From the NCBI GenBank assembly GCA_030374805.1, contig JARGSG010000098.1, forward strand, positions 124,001-188,000: a stretch of 64,000 nucleotides of DNA, in the 5' to 3' direction. This document shows, piece after piece, positions 49,937 through 60,834 of the stretch. Under the pieces are notes generated by a model that made no database searches, had not been told where the DNA came from, and saw only the letters and a program-made list of their open reading frames with translations. The DNA comes from Gracilaria gracilis. Lineage: Eukaryota > Rhodophyta > Florideophyceae > Gracilariales > Gracilariaceae. A program made the translations under genes and the position numbers. Each line of letters opens with the position of its first letter. The stretch's first letter is position 1.

Positions 49937-51184
49937 TTAGGCATGGAAGCGCACAAGCTTCTCAGCATCCGAAATGCCCCAATACTGTGGCGTGTACATC
50001 AGCTTCTTGCGATCAGTATTAAGCTTATTGTCCTCGGTGATGAACTCGTATGCGCCATCCATGTTCTTCTGCGCCCACTTGATCAACATGTCAATCGTGC
50101 TAGTCTTCACCCCCAGTATTTGTGCCAACCCCCGCAACACACACAGAGCCGGAACGTCCTCAGTGAAGTAACGGCATTTCCAGTCCACTTCATACATCTG
50201 CACACCATCCTTGACCTGTCCCTTCTTCAGAGGAGTTGCTATACCTTCGAATCCAGCACAGGTCTGGAAGATTCTCTTTAGAGAAGACTTATCTCTCACT
50301 TCGTACACCTTCATCGTCGAGTCCTCGATGGATAACACCGAAGACAGGTTCATCGGCTGTCCCATCTCTGCTGACTTCTTCTCGACGGCACGTGCGATGG
50401 CCAGCGTCTCTTCCGATACTTCATGAATCAGATTGGCTGAAAAGTCATCCATTTCCTCGTAGAACAGAGGGACGCGATTAATCTCTGTACGTTTTGAGAA
50501 CAAGCCATGCATTCTGGCCGGGTGGATACACTGATTGCTGGTGGCCAACGTGAGCACCAAAAAGTTGGAGACGGTGTACAAGTTCAACTTTGGAATCACC
50601 TCAGAAATAGTGGACGCCATGGTCATGGCGAGGCCCTGCTTGTTGGGAATACTTGACAAGGCCAGATCCTCCTTGTAGCCAAACACCTTGATGTGCTTGC
50701 CGTACTCCTTTGTACGACAGTTGTACGGCAGCTTGTCCAACCCAAAGAGCTTGATGTTCTTGCCCTGCTCGCTGGTATCAAGGATGTCAGCAGCAATCCA
50801 TTGGAAGCCTCCCTGTGAGGGAAGCGCACCGACCCAAGTGCCCTTCTCAAGATGCGGGGCGATGAGCCTGAGCATTGGTGGGATGGCAAATGTGGGGAGT
50901 GGCAACAAAACGATTTGAGTGTTATACAAAGCCTTCTCGGGGTCATCGGTAATGATGTTCGGCATGCCCTTGGTGATAGAGCCGTCAGGGTTCTCCAGAG
51001 TTATGCCACCATTCTGGGAAGCGCTCTTGAACAGACGTTCACTTTCGTTGCCAAAGGGGGCCAACACGGACACACGGACGTTTGAGCCATGACTTTGAGC
51101 GTCGCCAAGCAGCGCGGCGAGCACCTGCGCGGCATTGCCGCCGCCCACGACACAGATCTGTTTGATTTGATGCGCTTTCCACAT
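49937..51184 (-). CDS. Opine dehydrogenase (NAD/NADP octopine/nopaline/tauropine dehydrogenase family)
   Basis: A 415-residue single-exon protein starting at ATG 51182-51184 (MWKAHQIKQICVVGGGNAAQ). The Rossmann motif GGGNAAQ is at residues 14-20. The catalytic-domain signature LATSNQCIHPARMHG, with the conserved His near residue 218, and the C-terminal VDWKCRYFTEDVPALCVLRG, with QILGVKTSTIDMLIKW, fit the octopine dehydrogenase family (about 400 residues). These enzymes reductively condense pyruvate with an amino acid or taurine, regenerating NAD+ as lactate dehydrogenase does. Tauropine dehydrogenase has been described from marine red algae; which opine is made here cannot be read from sequence. 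No targeting signal was seen, so cytosolic action is inferred. Confidence 0.88.
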   Translation of the reverse strand: MWKAHQIKQICVVGGGNAAQVLAALLGDAQSHGSNVRVSVLAPFGNESERLFKSASQNGGITLENPDGSITKGMPNIITDDPEKALYNTQIVLLPLPTFAIPPMLRLIAPHLEKGTWVGALPSQGGFQWIAADILDTSEQGKNIKLFGLDKLPYNCRTKEYGKHIKVFGYKEDLALSSIPNKQGLAMTMASTISEVIPKLNLYTVSNFLVLTLATSNQCIHPARMHGLFSKRTEINRVPLFYEEMDDFSANLIHEVSEETLAIARAVEKKSAEMGQPMNLSSVLSIEDSTMKVYEVRDKSSLKRIFQTCAGFEGIATPLKKGQVKDGVQMYEVDWKCRYFTEDVPALCVLRGLAQILGVKTSTIDMLIKWAQKNMDGAYEFITEDNKLNTDRKKLMYTPQYWGISDAEKLVRFHA

Positions 51185-52837
51185 GGTATCGGTACGATTG
51201 AACAAGACACACAGTGACGGTTACTGCAACAGAGGTTTGGGTAAGCAGAACGGATAACAGGTATGAAAATAGGTTGAGGAACGGAGGAAGACGATCACAG
51301 CACAATACGAGAGCGAGAGCGAGAGCGAGAGCGAGTAGAACGGCGAAGGGTCGGGTGCATAGATCAGCGCCGACGGACAGGTCTGCTGCACTAAATAACA
51401 GTGCAGGATGTTCTATCCAATGCTTCCACGACACCCCGCACCGCAGGTGCAAGTTGATTAGAATTGTTAAGAGTAGGAGCGCTGTTCGAGACATGCTCCT
51501 TTACAGTCTCCGTTTGATGCAGAGCGGCAGCGAAGGCTTACCACATGGTGCCGTTGATGAGCCTTAGCCAATAGAAGAGCAACAAACGCAACGGACGATG
51601 GCTGCAAGCGCGTGTTGCACGCGCTGCACACCAGAGCGTGACAAATCATTTTAATGTAGATTTTTTCCGTGAGCTGTACTTGGACCTCCTGCACAATAAA
51701 ACCATCCTGACGGTGCAACACGCCAAAACACAAGTCCATCCGCCGTAGATTTCGCAATCAAATGGCATATTATCCTACAGCTTCGAGCTCAATGTGTTAC
51801 TGTTATACGAAGGAATTCTTTGCGTCACTTGCTTCATCTTGACCTTGGTACCAACGGCACCGTGTGAAAGCGTCGTGCCACCCAAAGCTGGCACGGTGGC
51901 TAGAAAGTGCTACTCTTGTGACCGTTGCCAAAATGATACGAGTTCATTATGGATGATCCAGCTGCTAACGTGGCTTTTGAGCCTATTTTTTCAGTGTTTC
52001 CTTTTTCCATTTTATCGCTTGTAACAAGCGCATCCCTCAAGCCCGTCCCTCTTCGTATTCCGCTGTTTTGAGCATCATTACCTTCGTTCTCTGTGCTATG
52101 AGTATCAATTCAATCGCGCCCTTTCGCCGATAGTTAAATAAAGTACTCCCAGGGTGGCTGGTGGCAATGAATAATCTTGTTCCGGAACGTCTGGCCTCCA
52201 CTCGACTTCCACGTGCCCTCAAGCAAATTAGATAGATCCCTCAAGGGCGTGGCGCACTGGTGTGCTCCCCGCACGAACGACGCACACGCGCCATGCACGC
52301 ACACGATCACTCACGCGTCGGCGCACAACGCCCGCCACGCGGCTCACGTGTAAGTGAAACGTGACAGTCGGATTGTCCGTCCTGTCCTCCGTGATTTGTT
52401 CACCGTTGCAGTCTCGTCACAGCGCGGTGTGAATCCTTGCCAGTTGCCCTTCTTTTGAAACGCTGGCGAGAGCAAATGTCGAATGCGGCTTGTTCACAGC
52501 CATGCGCCCCCACACCCACCAATGCGCGAATGGCAGTCGCATCGCGTTGTTTGCGTCGTCATCGGCAGAGCAGCCAAGCAGCCATCGTCAGAGCACCTCC
52601 AATGGGATGAAGCAAAACAATAAAATACTATTTTGCTTGAGTAGTCATCTCCAACGGGGCGAAATTGGGAGCAAAGATTTGAACAGGTTCAGATTTCCTG
52701 CGCAAATCGACTTGATTTGCCCCAGAAATCTGAACCTGTTCAAAGCAGAACAAGCAAACGAGCATCTACGTGTGTGTGCCTCATTGGATTGATCTCCAAA
52801 GTTTGGCGCCAACAGACCGAAACACCAACGCCAAAGC
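51185..52837. other. Intergenic region from opine dehydrogenase promoter to Harbinger-type element
   Basis: 1.65 kb. It contains a GAGAGC microsatellite (51308-51336), a GGTACCAACGGCACC variant of the TE1 outer motif at about 51847, a GC-rich segment at 52255-52345, and a strong hairpin at 52678-52744. The left edge of the Harbinger-type element must lie in this interval, but terminal repeats could not be located. Confidence 0.4.
52678..52744. repeat. 20-bp stem hairpin with nested 7-bp stem, upstream of the MYB-like frame
   Basis: Arms 52678-52697 and 52725-52744 are exact 20-bp reverse complements. Inside the loop GCAAATC (52702-52708) pairs with GATTTGC (52714-52720). The structure lies about 94 bp before the MYB-like start and may be a subterminal or regulatory part of the Harbinger-type element. 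Confidence 0.9.
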
Positions 52838-53829
52838 ATGTTCAGCTCTCATGTTCCAAGATGGAACGGACTCTCCCATCCAATCAAGCTCTACGTCCAC
52901 CAGCGGCATCAGAAAATTTGTCCAACGGAGGCCAAAAAAGCTGGTACCAGAGGCCCCAGCTTCTCCCCGCAGGAAGAGGTAGCGATCGCGAAATCATACA
53001 TCAAAACGTCCGAAGATATTATCATTGGTACTGACCGCAAGAAGAAACTGTTTTTTGACGCGATTACCAAAGTATACAACGAGCTGTACAAACCCCCAAA
53101 TCGTCTGCCGCGATTGGTAGAATCAATTCGAAACCGCGTCAAGCTTCTCACCACAAAGTGCTCTCAGTTTTCGGCCTGCTTCATGCGCGTCATGCGCCTG
53201 AACCCATCCGGATACAACGAAGAAGACAAACTGCGCATGGCCACCGCTTTCTTTAATGGCATCAAAATGGGAGCACCTTCAGATGACGTGGGTGAACCAT
53301 TTAAGTTTATAAAAGCGTGGGAGGTTCTCCGTACGCATCCCAAGTTTTTCACGGAAGCACAGGGAACGGAGGTTATTTCTCAGAGCAGTTCAAAGGAGAG
53401 CAAGGTGGAAGAGGGTGGAAAGAAGGAGGATGGTGACGAAGCAGTAATTGTGGGAAAAGGAGCGCAGAAGCTTAACACACCTCCCGTCCGCAAGGACGCA
53501 AAGCGGCGAAGGCGGAGTTTGTTAAACAGAAGCACTATAAGTAAAAGTTAAGAGTTGCTAAGGAGGCTCTATTGCTGCAGCGCAAAAGAGCGAAAGAGAT
53601 TCAGAGGCAGAACGACATAACGTTGTTCACAGCATCGGCTGATAACACTCCGGAATGCGTCGAGTTCTTTCGCATGAGCCGAAAGAGAGTTTTGGACAAG
53701 ATGAAGGAGGAGGAGGCAAAGAAGAGGCGCACAGATTCTACCGTTGTGCTCGTTTGTGACGATGATCCACAGTCTTTGCCACATACCTCTGCTGTTTCGC
53801 CGGCAGAGAGTCCGCCGAATTCGGCTTGA
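52838..53829 (+). pseudogene. Harbinger-associated MYB/SANT-like (NAM-type) DNA-binding protein, broken
   Basis: From ATG 52838 the frame encodes SFSPQEEVAIAKSYIKTSED, IIIGTDRKKKLFFDAITKVY and AFFNGI ... EPFKFIKAWEVLRTHPKF, the pattern of the plant NAM-like/trihelix protein that accompanies PIF/Harbinger transposases. Near 53475-53490 the conserved text changes frame (RPQGRKAAKAEFVKQKHYK). That frame then meets TAA at 53542-53544 and continues in phase as LQRKRAKEIQRQNDITLF and FFRMSRKRVLDKMKEEEAKK to TGA 53827-53829. One frameshift and one nonsense codon therefore disrupt it. In active Harbinger elements the MYB-like protein is needed for nuclear import and DNA binding of the transposase. 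It faces the transposase frame 279 bp away, tail to tail. Confidence 0.8.
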
Positions 53830-54107
53830 TGTTGGAGACGTTCATAGTCTCAAATTGCAGGAAGGTCCTTCGAAAAGGCCAAAAGTCTCACAAGGGAGTG
53901 GTGAGCGCCGTAGCGAGCTTGCAAGCGTTTTGCAGTGGCCGTGCCACCCAGAACTGCTATAAAATGTTCTCATGAAGATCCATGCAATGACCACAAGTGT
54001 TCCATGACATCAAGTTGCAATTGCCTCTGTCCTTCCTCGTCCCTGAGGAACTCCTCTCCCTGACAAAGCGCTGCGATAGACCCTTCTAAGACCACTGCTG
54101 ACTCGGA

Positions 54108-55268
54108 TCATACAGGGTGCCCAACGTGTACTACCTCGGCTTGTTGCGAGCCAGTTTGCTGTTCCCATGCGAGTTCCTCCTCGTTTAAACCGTACTCTAC
54201 CATCATGTTATGCAGGATAATACAGCAGTAAATCACGTTCGTCATTGTAGAAACATGCCAAAACCTAGACGGCCTTTGCAGAATGTGAAACCGCCCCTTC
54301 AACACACCGAATGCGCGCTCTACGTCCTTGCGTCTCCCTTCCTGTCGCTTTGATAAATTCTTTTCCTTCTTTGTTACTGGCTCTTGAATGGTGTGCACGA
54401 AGATTGGGTACCTCGGATATACTCCGTCACAAAGAAAGTACGGTATCGTCTTCTCCTTTCCGTTCAGTGTGTAGCAAACCTTCGGAGGAAAGGAGCCGTT
54501 CGCAATCTTATTGACCAAAGAGGAAAGTTCCAGAACGTTGATATCGTTGGCACTGCCAGGTGTACCAAAGAAAGAATGCCATATCCATAGTCGATCGTCT
54601 GCTATTGCCTCTAACGTCATACCTGGCTTCCGCTCCTTGCCCTGGTACTGGCCTCTCCAGGCTACGGGGCAGGTCTCCCAGATCCACTTGGTGCAATCAA
54701 TACTTCCCACCATCCCTGGGAAACCATTCGCACGACTCCGAATCAATATGCGTTTCAAGTCGTCCGCTGTTGGACAACGGAGATATTCCGGGCCGTAGCA
54801 TCGAACTACACTCTCACAGAATCGCTTCATACATTCGGATGCGGTAGATTCGCTCATGCGCAGATACTCGTCGACGCTGTCTGCAGCATTTCCATACGCT
54901 AAAAGGCGCAAAGCTACAGTAACTTTTTGCTCAGTGCTGAAGCCCACAGCGCCTGCACAATCTGTGCGTTGCATAAAGTAGTTGTCAGTATCCTGTAGCT
55001 TGCTGCATATCTTCTTGAAAACCTACTTTGAGATGCGGAAGCGTCTGCGGAAATGTCCGCTGTGGTATACAGGAGAGTCGCAGAGATAGTCGCGGTATAG
55101 CTGGGCGTGTCCTTGCGACCTGTTGCGATCAACGTTGGGCGCCCGACCCAGTGAGGAACCTCCAGGCAGTTGGTCTTTGTCATCCCCGCTGTCTGATGTG
55201 CTCAGAACATCTTGCAGGAGCTCCTCCAGAGCGTCATCGAGCTCATGCTCTATCATGTTATTAGACAT
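54108..55268 (-). pseudogene. PIF/Harbinger-type transposase (DDE_Tnp_4), one in-frame TAG
   Basis: One frame of 387 codons from ATG 55266-55268 (MSNNMIEHEL) interrupted solely by TAG at codon 82 (55023-55025). After the stop it continues in phase with KKICSKLQ, DNYFMQRTDCAGAVGFSTEQ and the catalytic core: GMVGSIDCTKWIWETCP (first Asp), FFGTPGSANDINVLELS (second Asp) and GRRKDVERAFGVLKGRFHIL (Glu). It ends ILHNMMVEYGLNEEELAWEQ. These are diagnostic for PIF/Harbinger. The triad is intact, and only the nonsense codon prevents expression. An ATG at 54974 (MQRTDCAG is not itself at an obligate start) would give a shortened protein lacking part of the HTH. Flanking 3-bp target duplications were not found. 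Confidence 0.9.
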
Positions 55269-56242
55269 GATGGGGGTGTAGCGACGAAAGCCGGGTTTAC
55301 CGTTGGAGAGTTGCAGGTTCTGAAGCAAAGAAGTAAATGAACAAAAACGTCTTGACCATACAGTTCTTTCCACGTTGTCGATGTTTTTCTTTTTTGTTCC
55401 CGTTTTTCCATGCCCGGTGGTGGTGCTCTCACTGCACGCGTAACTTACCGCGCCATTCACCAAACGCGCAGTGCGCTCAACGACGCCGCAAGTTCAAAAA
55501 GGCCGCGGCCCACTTTCTGCGTCCACGATTTACCAATTTACCAAGCTACCCTTGTAGTTACAACTTGTACAACTTTCGGTCCGAGCTGCAACCGCTTCAT
55601 GCGCACCCTTGCCAGTGTCCGCAGCTATACAATGTGCTGAAGAGGGTTCACTTGAAGCAGCCCGTTTGTTGCCATACAGCGTAACTTACCAATACTCTAG
55701 CCCCAAAGCTATCACTGTGTTATCTCCTCTACCCTTGGTATATATACACGCTCTCACTCTCAACCTACCATCAACGGCGCAACAATCACCCACTTTTAGT
55801 AGCAACACCGCTGAACTTCTTCTCCAATACCCCCTTCCTCGAACCAATACCAAGCGCTTGCCACCCCTCAACACTGCATCTGCATCTACATCGCATCTGA
55901 AATGGCTTCCCACCCCATCCTGCTCGACGCTACTTCCATGAACAGCAACAACAGCAACCACCCGCTGTTCTCCCGCCCCTACCCACTCTTCTTTTTCCCC
56001 TTGACCAGTACACCATAAAGCGCTTTGCTACACGTTCTGTAACTCCACTCACATGAGTTAGCACCTTACTTTTTCATAGAGTACAAAAGCTCCCGTTGTA
56101 CTACACCTCTCACTTCCCCCGCCCTCCACGCCACTCACCACTGCTCACCACGCCATCGACAAAACTGTTTCAGAGCCAGCTCTGCTCAAACGCGCCATGC
56201 TTTTTAGCCTCATAGACACTCAACATCAATATGATATCGTAG
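55269..56242. other. Intergenic region between Harbinger-type element and membrane-protein pseudogene
   Basis: About 970 bp. Short opposed frames exist near 55.6-55.96 kb without recognisable domains. The right edge of the Harbinger-type element is presumably here, but no convincing inverted repeat to the 52.3-52.7 kb side was found by eye. Confidence 0.35.
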
Positions 56243-57401
56243 CCATTAACGGCGGATTCTCGTGTCTGCACTGGGGCAATTCAAGCCCTTATCCGCTTAC
56301 TTGGTGGGCGAGTCAACGCCTTACAGGGCTTACCGAGCTCAAGATTGAGCCCGGATGAGCTGAGATTCAATCCTCTGGCGATATTCAATGCCCCGGAAGA
56401 CTTGGAGTCCTTTGCTCACCACATTACGGCGCAATGTATGTCACAACGCCGTGCAGACCCTTCTCTTCGGCTTGTGGAGCACCTTGGAGTTCATGACGGT
56501 TCTGGTGTGAAGTTTCGTGTATTCAACCGAACCGCGGCCCCTTTCATATCGAACCCCAACATCTTTACCGAGATCTACGAGAAGCGTGCATCAGAAGATA
56601 GGGCCACTCCTGTCGTGTATCATGAGACTGGAATCCAAATAGTGTTTGGAATCACGTTCGAAAGCGGCTTTCGCGTCAAAGTACCGGAAGTCTTCACGAC
56701 GTAGAAAACCTTGGAATTGCGTGTTTCAATGACATCTTTGGGAGCCACTACGTACCATACAGTTGCTCGAATGCAGGAGGAACACTTCAGAGAAGGTGAG
56801 CCGAAAACGAACGAATGGGTTCCCACATTGGCACTGCTGAGTGCGTCGCTTGCTATCCTTCTCGCCACACGGATAGTATCAAGTTTCGTTTCTTCCGCGT
56901 CGTACGAGAGCGCTATGAAGATGCGACAGCTTCCGGTGCAAACGGCTATCATTGGCACAGACCACTGGATAACGTACAATAAAAGTAAGCTCGTTCTGCA
57001 TGTTTTCGGAGCCATCATTCTTGCAGCGCCTTTGGCCCTTTCGGGTGCCAGAGCGCCACATTGATCCGAAGATATACGTAGAGATGACTGAAGGCATTAC
57101 GGTATTCTATGCATCTACGCAGCAGGCGCTTTCTCAGGATTCTATGAACCCGGTTGCAGGCGGAGCCTTTATCGTGACCTCTTGCATATCAGTCCGAGAT
57201 GTCAATCCGAGCTATAAGGTACACTTTCTTCTTCTCTGTGTTTTTATCGCTTGTAGCGCCTTCGTAATTGTTGGTGTAGATGTTTTGAAAATGAACTCTA
57301 TCATGCCTGGTCACTCTCAAGATCACAGCTTGAATTGGCAAAAATGGTTTGATAAGCTTTGGATGAGCTTCAAGCCCAAAAAGGGTATTCGCCAAGAGTA
57401 G
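56243..57401 (+). pseudogene. Membrane-protein pseudogene of unknown family
   Basis: One frame runs from 56243 (no ATG at the start, so upstream exons or truncation) through LSPDELRFNPLAIFNAPEDL, FRVFNRTAAPFISNPNIFTE and VVYHETGIQIVFGITFESGF to TAG 56702-56704. It continues in phase through a hydrophobic helix (WVPTLALLSASLAILLATRI) to about 57020. It then needs a frame change to read FLQRLWPFRVPERHIDPKIY, MTEGITVFYAS, SCISVRDVNPSYK and a second helix (VHFLLLCVFIACSAFVIVGV), ending at TAG 57399-57401. The text reads as a two-helix membrane protein with a soluble domain. No family was recognised. A 42-nt GTAAGC...TTGCAG stretch at about 56984-57025 could be mistaken for an intron but does not restore the frame. 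Confidence 0.6.
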
Positions 57402-57411
57402 ATATGTAGGA

Positions 57412-57536
57412 GTTATGTTGAAAATCGAGTGATGATATCCGGGGCACGAGACAGAAAAATTCGGGCCCGAGTCGAAGACGAGGGACCAATTTTTCTGTCG
57501 AGTGACCCGATATCATCACGTGATTTCCAACATAAC
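57412..57536. repeat. Long imperfect hairpin (about 52-bp arms)
   Basis: Arms about 57412-57463 and 57485-57536 are reverse complements with a few mismatches and a one-base offset (GTTATGTTG...GATGATATC against GATATCATC...CAACATAAC), around a loop of about 21 nt. It begins 11 bp after the pseudogene's last stop. It resembles a foldback MITE. Confidence 0.85.
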
Positions 57537-58648
57537 GGGCTTATCACTCAGCTTGGAAGGCACAGAAGGACCGAAACGCAATAGAGTGGGAGGAAAGCGC
57601 GATGTGAACTTTGTATGACAGGTCCGGCTGGTGACATCTCTTCAAAAAAATTTAATTTTTTAAAATGCCCATAATTGCGTTTGCGTTGGGCCAAACTGAT
57701 ATCGTACTGATTTCATGTGGTCCGAACGATATCGTACTGATATCAATGGACCGGTACGATATCAGTACTCGACCTGGGTGATAATACTCAGTGTAATGGC
57801 TTTTGCCGTATAAAATTAGGCATTTTTTGCTGGTGCGTCGCTAAAATGGAAGAACGGAAATCGAATTTTGAGCTTTCAATGGACCATTCGGTTGGTTTAA
57901 AAAACGCGCACAAAGGAAAGTACATAACTTACTGTTTACAACTTCAATTATAAAAGATAAAAGTCTTATAATTTATGCCCCACGGGGCATATAACGCTCA
58001 AATCCTCTATGGCAAATAAGATTACGGTCGTACCCATAGAATCATGCTGCAATATAGATTTATGATCCAAAAGAGTCTTAATTTTACACTCGAGTACCCT
58101 TGTTACATTTGTATTTGCATATTTGTTACTTGACTTGTATTATGTACAACGTTAGTTTGACGTAACGTAATGCATTCTCGATGGGAGCACTTGCCTATCT
58201 TGCGGCGGACTGATTAATCAGGTAACAAACCATATGTCACAAAACCCCTTACCACAGAAGGCGCGCACTAGCTTTACATCCGACTCTCCAATCTACACAA
58301 GTCTCCGTATCAACGCCGTCCTCTAGCGTGTACAACATAACAGGCTTGTTGTACGAGCGAGCTCGAGATTTTTATTGCGCCGCAGTATAGTGTCAGCATA
58401 CAAAAGAGTTGATTCCATATAACACCTCCAGCACTGAGACCTGGGCTCTGTGAAAGAACAGAGACGGTTTCGGCTAGCACTGGAGCTTCATGGCCGCTCC
58501 TCAGACAGCTCAGCTAGCTTAGCATTACAACATCCAGCACTGTGCCCGCAGAAGCTTGTGTGAAAAGATGGGTTCCACTCGTGACGAACGTTTCATCCTG
58601 CTGACCCGCGCTACACAACTGTCTTGAGCCACTCCGTATCTATCGCTA
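57537..58648. other. AT-rich intergenic region before TE2
   Basis: 1.1 kb with no gene recognised. At 57700-57765 the block GATATCGTACTGAT is repeated directly and in inverted order (GGTACGATATCAGTAC). The following 600 bp is the most AT-rich sequence in the window. Confidence 0.5.
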
Positions 58649-60815
58649 CACCCAGTGACCGTAAATAAAGTGGGTTCAACAATAGTGTGGGTACCTTAAT
58701 GAAGAGGGCCCAAACTATTTGAAGTACTTCAATATGAGGCAGACAAAGATATAGTGTGGCCCACATTATAATTGCCTCAACTGCAATTAATGTAGCCGTT
58801 CAAAAGGCTTCTTTCCGCGCCAAAACGTAACAGTAAGAACATAAACGACTCGACAACAGCAGTGGTTCCCGTTCGACAATGAACATCTTGTTTACTTAGA
58901 TCAATCGCCACCATTCCAATGGTTGTTCCAACTTCGGGGTCTCCAATTATTGCGGCCTTTCAAAGGGTTCAGCAAGCGTCCTCCATAGCACAGCAAACCA
59001 CAACAACCCCAGACACACCCCAACCTCCAGTGCCAAGCAGTAACCCCACCAACCAGCCTTCCCAGCCAGATTCTGCAAACAAACATAACCTCCATAATGT
59101 CCTTACAATCAAAGACAGGCTGAAAATCGTCAAATGGATGGTATCTACGAGCTTATCCACTGGCCCAAAAAACATTCCGTCGAAGGCAGTAAAACAGTTC
59201 TCTACACTGTTTCGTGGCAATATGAAAGCCAATCTCCAAAAACCCAGCCGTCTTTGGAAAACAAAATCAAAATACATCGACGAAGACGGAAACATTTGCA
59301 CGAATGTGTGCACCACAATCACGAAAAACATTTACTTGTGAGTAAAGCGCGTCAATCTCAAAGCCTTGTCTGGAAGAGGGAGGAAGATAAAGCCATGGGT
59401 GCTTGCACTGCAAACGGATATGTTACTTGAGTTTGACCGCCTCCGCAAACTTGGCGTTAAGTTCAACTGGAAAACCCTTCATGCTCTTGCCAACCACATG
59501 ATTGATAACTCCACAAGTGAGGAATATCATTCTCATCTTATCGATGACCATTCGAAAAAGAACATCAAGCAGATGATAACGAGAAGATGGATCCAACATT
59601 TCACAGATAGATTTCGAATCGTCAGCAGATCGCACACGGGAAAACACATTCTTTCCCCAGCGAAAGAGGAACAGATTCACAGAGAGGTTGCTTATCATTC
59701 GGAGCAGCTAAAGAGGGCATTTGTTTCAAATGAATTGGAGGAAGATAATGTCGAGAACGCGAACGAAACTCATTTTGTTATCAATGTTGATAACGGAAAA
59801 ACGTTGGGGTTTTGTGGAGATACTGAAGTAAAGTACGTAGATGTGGTTTCTGGTGGTGAAGGGATGACAATGGTTGTTCGGGTTAGCGGTGGACGAGATG
59901 CGCGAATCCAGCCTACTTTCATGGTCTTTCAAAACAAAAGACGGAGCTATCCAATAAGAGGGGTACCGGATGACATCCCTAACGTTTCCTACCGTTCGGG
60001 TCCAAAAGGCTGGATGGACACCACCGTTATGCCTGAATGGCTTTCTGAAAAAAAGGTCATTTGCAAGCTTCCTAATTATCGAGAGAGGGTTTTGTATATG
60101 AACAATTGCAGTGGCCAGAACATGACAACGGAGTTCGCTAAAGCGGCGAGTAATATCAAAACGAAGATTCGGTATTTCCCGAAGAATGCCACGCACTTGA
60201 TACAACGGGCAGATTCGTTTATTATCCAGAAGATAAAGCAGGTATGGAGTAGGCGATGGGAATCGTACAAGATGGACATGATCGCGAAGTCTAATTGGTC
60301 TTCCTCGGGAAAGATAAAGAATCCCGGTAAGCATTACTTCCTGAATTTGGCAAGGCTGCCGTAAACGATGTTAATGCGCAACGAGATGTGAACGGGTTGA
60401 CGTTTGCTCGTAAAGCTATGATACGAACCGGTTTAGCTCTTAACGTGAATGGATTATGGGAGGAAAAGCAGCTCTTCCCAAGGCTGCAAAGCATTATTGC
60501 CAAGCATCGTAATCACTTCAACGGCGAAGAGGTGGGCTCTTCAGGAGTTTTTGGTGCAGGTGGGAGCAGCACAGAGACTCCAGAGGTTGACACAGTCGAA
60601 GGGGTGAGCGCTGGGGCTCCTATAGTGCCACAGTAAAGGCCTTGACAGCCCACATTATTTATGCATGTTTTCTTTAATGTAGGCCACATTAATTTGGCTC
60701 GTACCTTATATAAGGTGATACCTTGGAAAGTGTGGGCCACACTTTAATGGGTTTTTACCACGCTCCGAAAGAGAGCAGATATAGTGTGGCCTACTTTAAT
60801 TACGGTCACTGGATG
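58649..60815. mobile_element. TE2: pogo/Tc1-mariner-like DNA transposon with TA target duplication
   Basis: A 2167-bp element. Left end CACCCAGTGACCGTAAATAA (from 58649) and right end CATCCAGTGACCGTAATTAA (complement, to 60815) agree at 23 of 26 positions and are flanked by TA at 58647-58648 and 60816-60817. Subterminal AGTGTGG/CCACACT motifs are shared with TE1 although the outer ends differ. It carries a degenerate transposase on the plus strand. The TE3 motif array begins 20 bp after its right end. Confidence 0.9.
58919..60636 (+). pseudogene. TE2 pogo-like DDE transposase, nonsense and frameshift, catalytic Asp residues lost
   Basis: From ATG 58919 the frame has a Pro/Gln-rich N-terminus, an HTH-like part (LTIKDRLKIVKWMVSTSLST), then TGA at 59339-59341. 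It continues in phase (LSGRGRKIKPWVLALQTDML ... VENANETHFVINVD) to about 60350, where one base appears missing. The next frame resumes AAVNDVNAQRDVNGLTFARK and ends at TAA 60634-60636. Compared with TE1, the first catalytic Asp is Asn (NANETHF versus NADETHF) and the second is Asn (LYMNNCSG versus LYIDNVNT); the third remains (RADSF). The copy is therefore dead both in frame and in active site, and older than TE1. Confidence 0.9.
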
Positions 60816-60834
60816 TAGCTAGCCCCATGACAGG

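Noticed and set aside
54108-54974. Shorter intact Harbinger transposase starting after the TAG
   Set aside because: The frame can be read from 54974, but conserved text continues in phase on both sides of the TAG, so the full-length frame with a nonsense codon is the better description.
56984-57025. A 42-nt GTAAGC...TTGCAG intron in the membrane-protein pseudogene
   Set aside because: Its length is a multiple of three, so removing it does not reach the downstream frame, and the earlier TAG remains.
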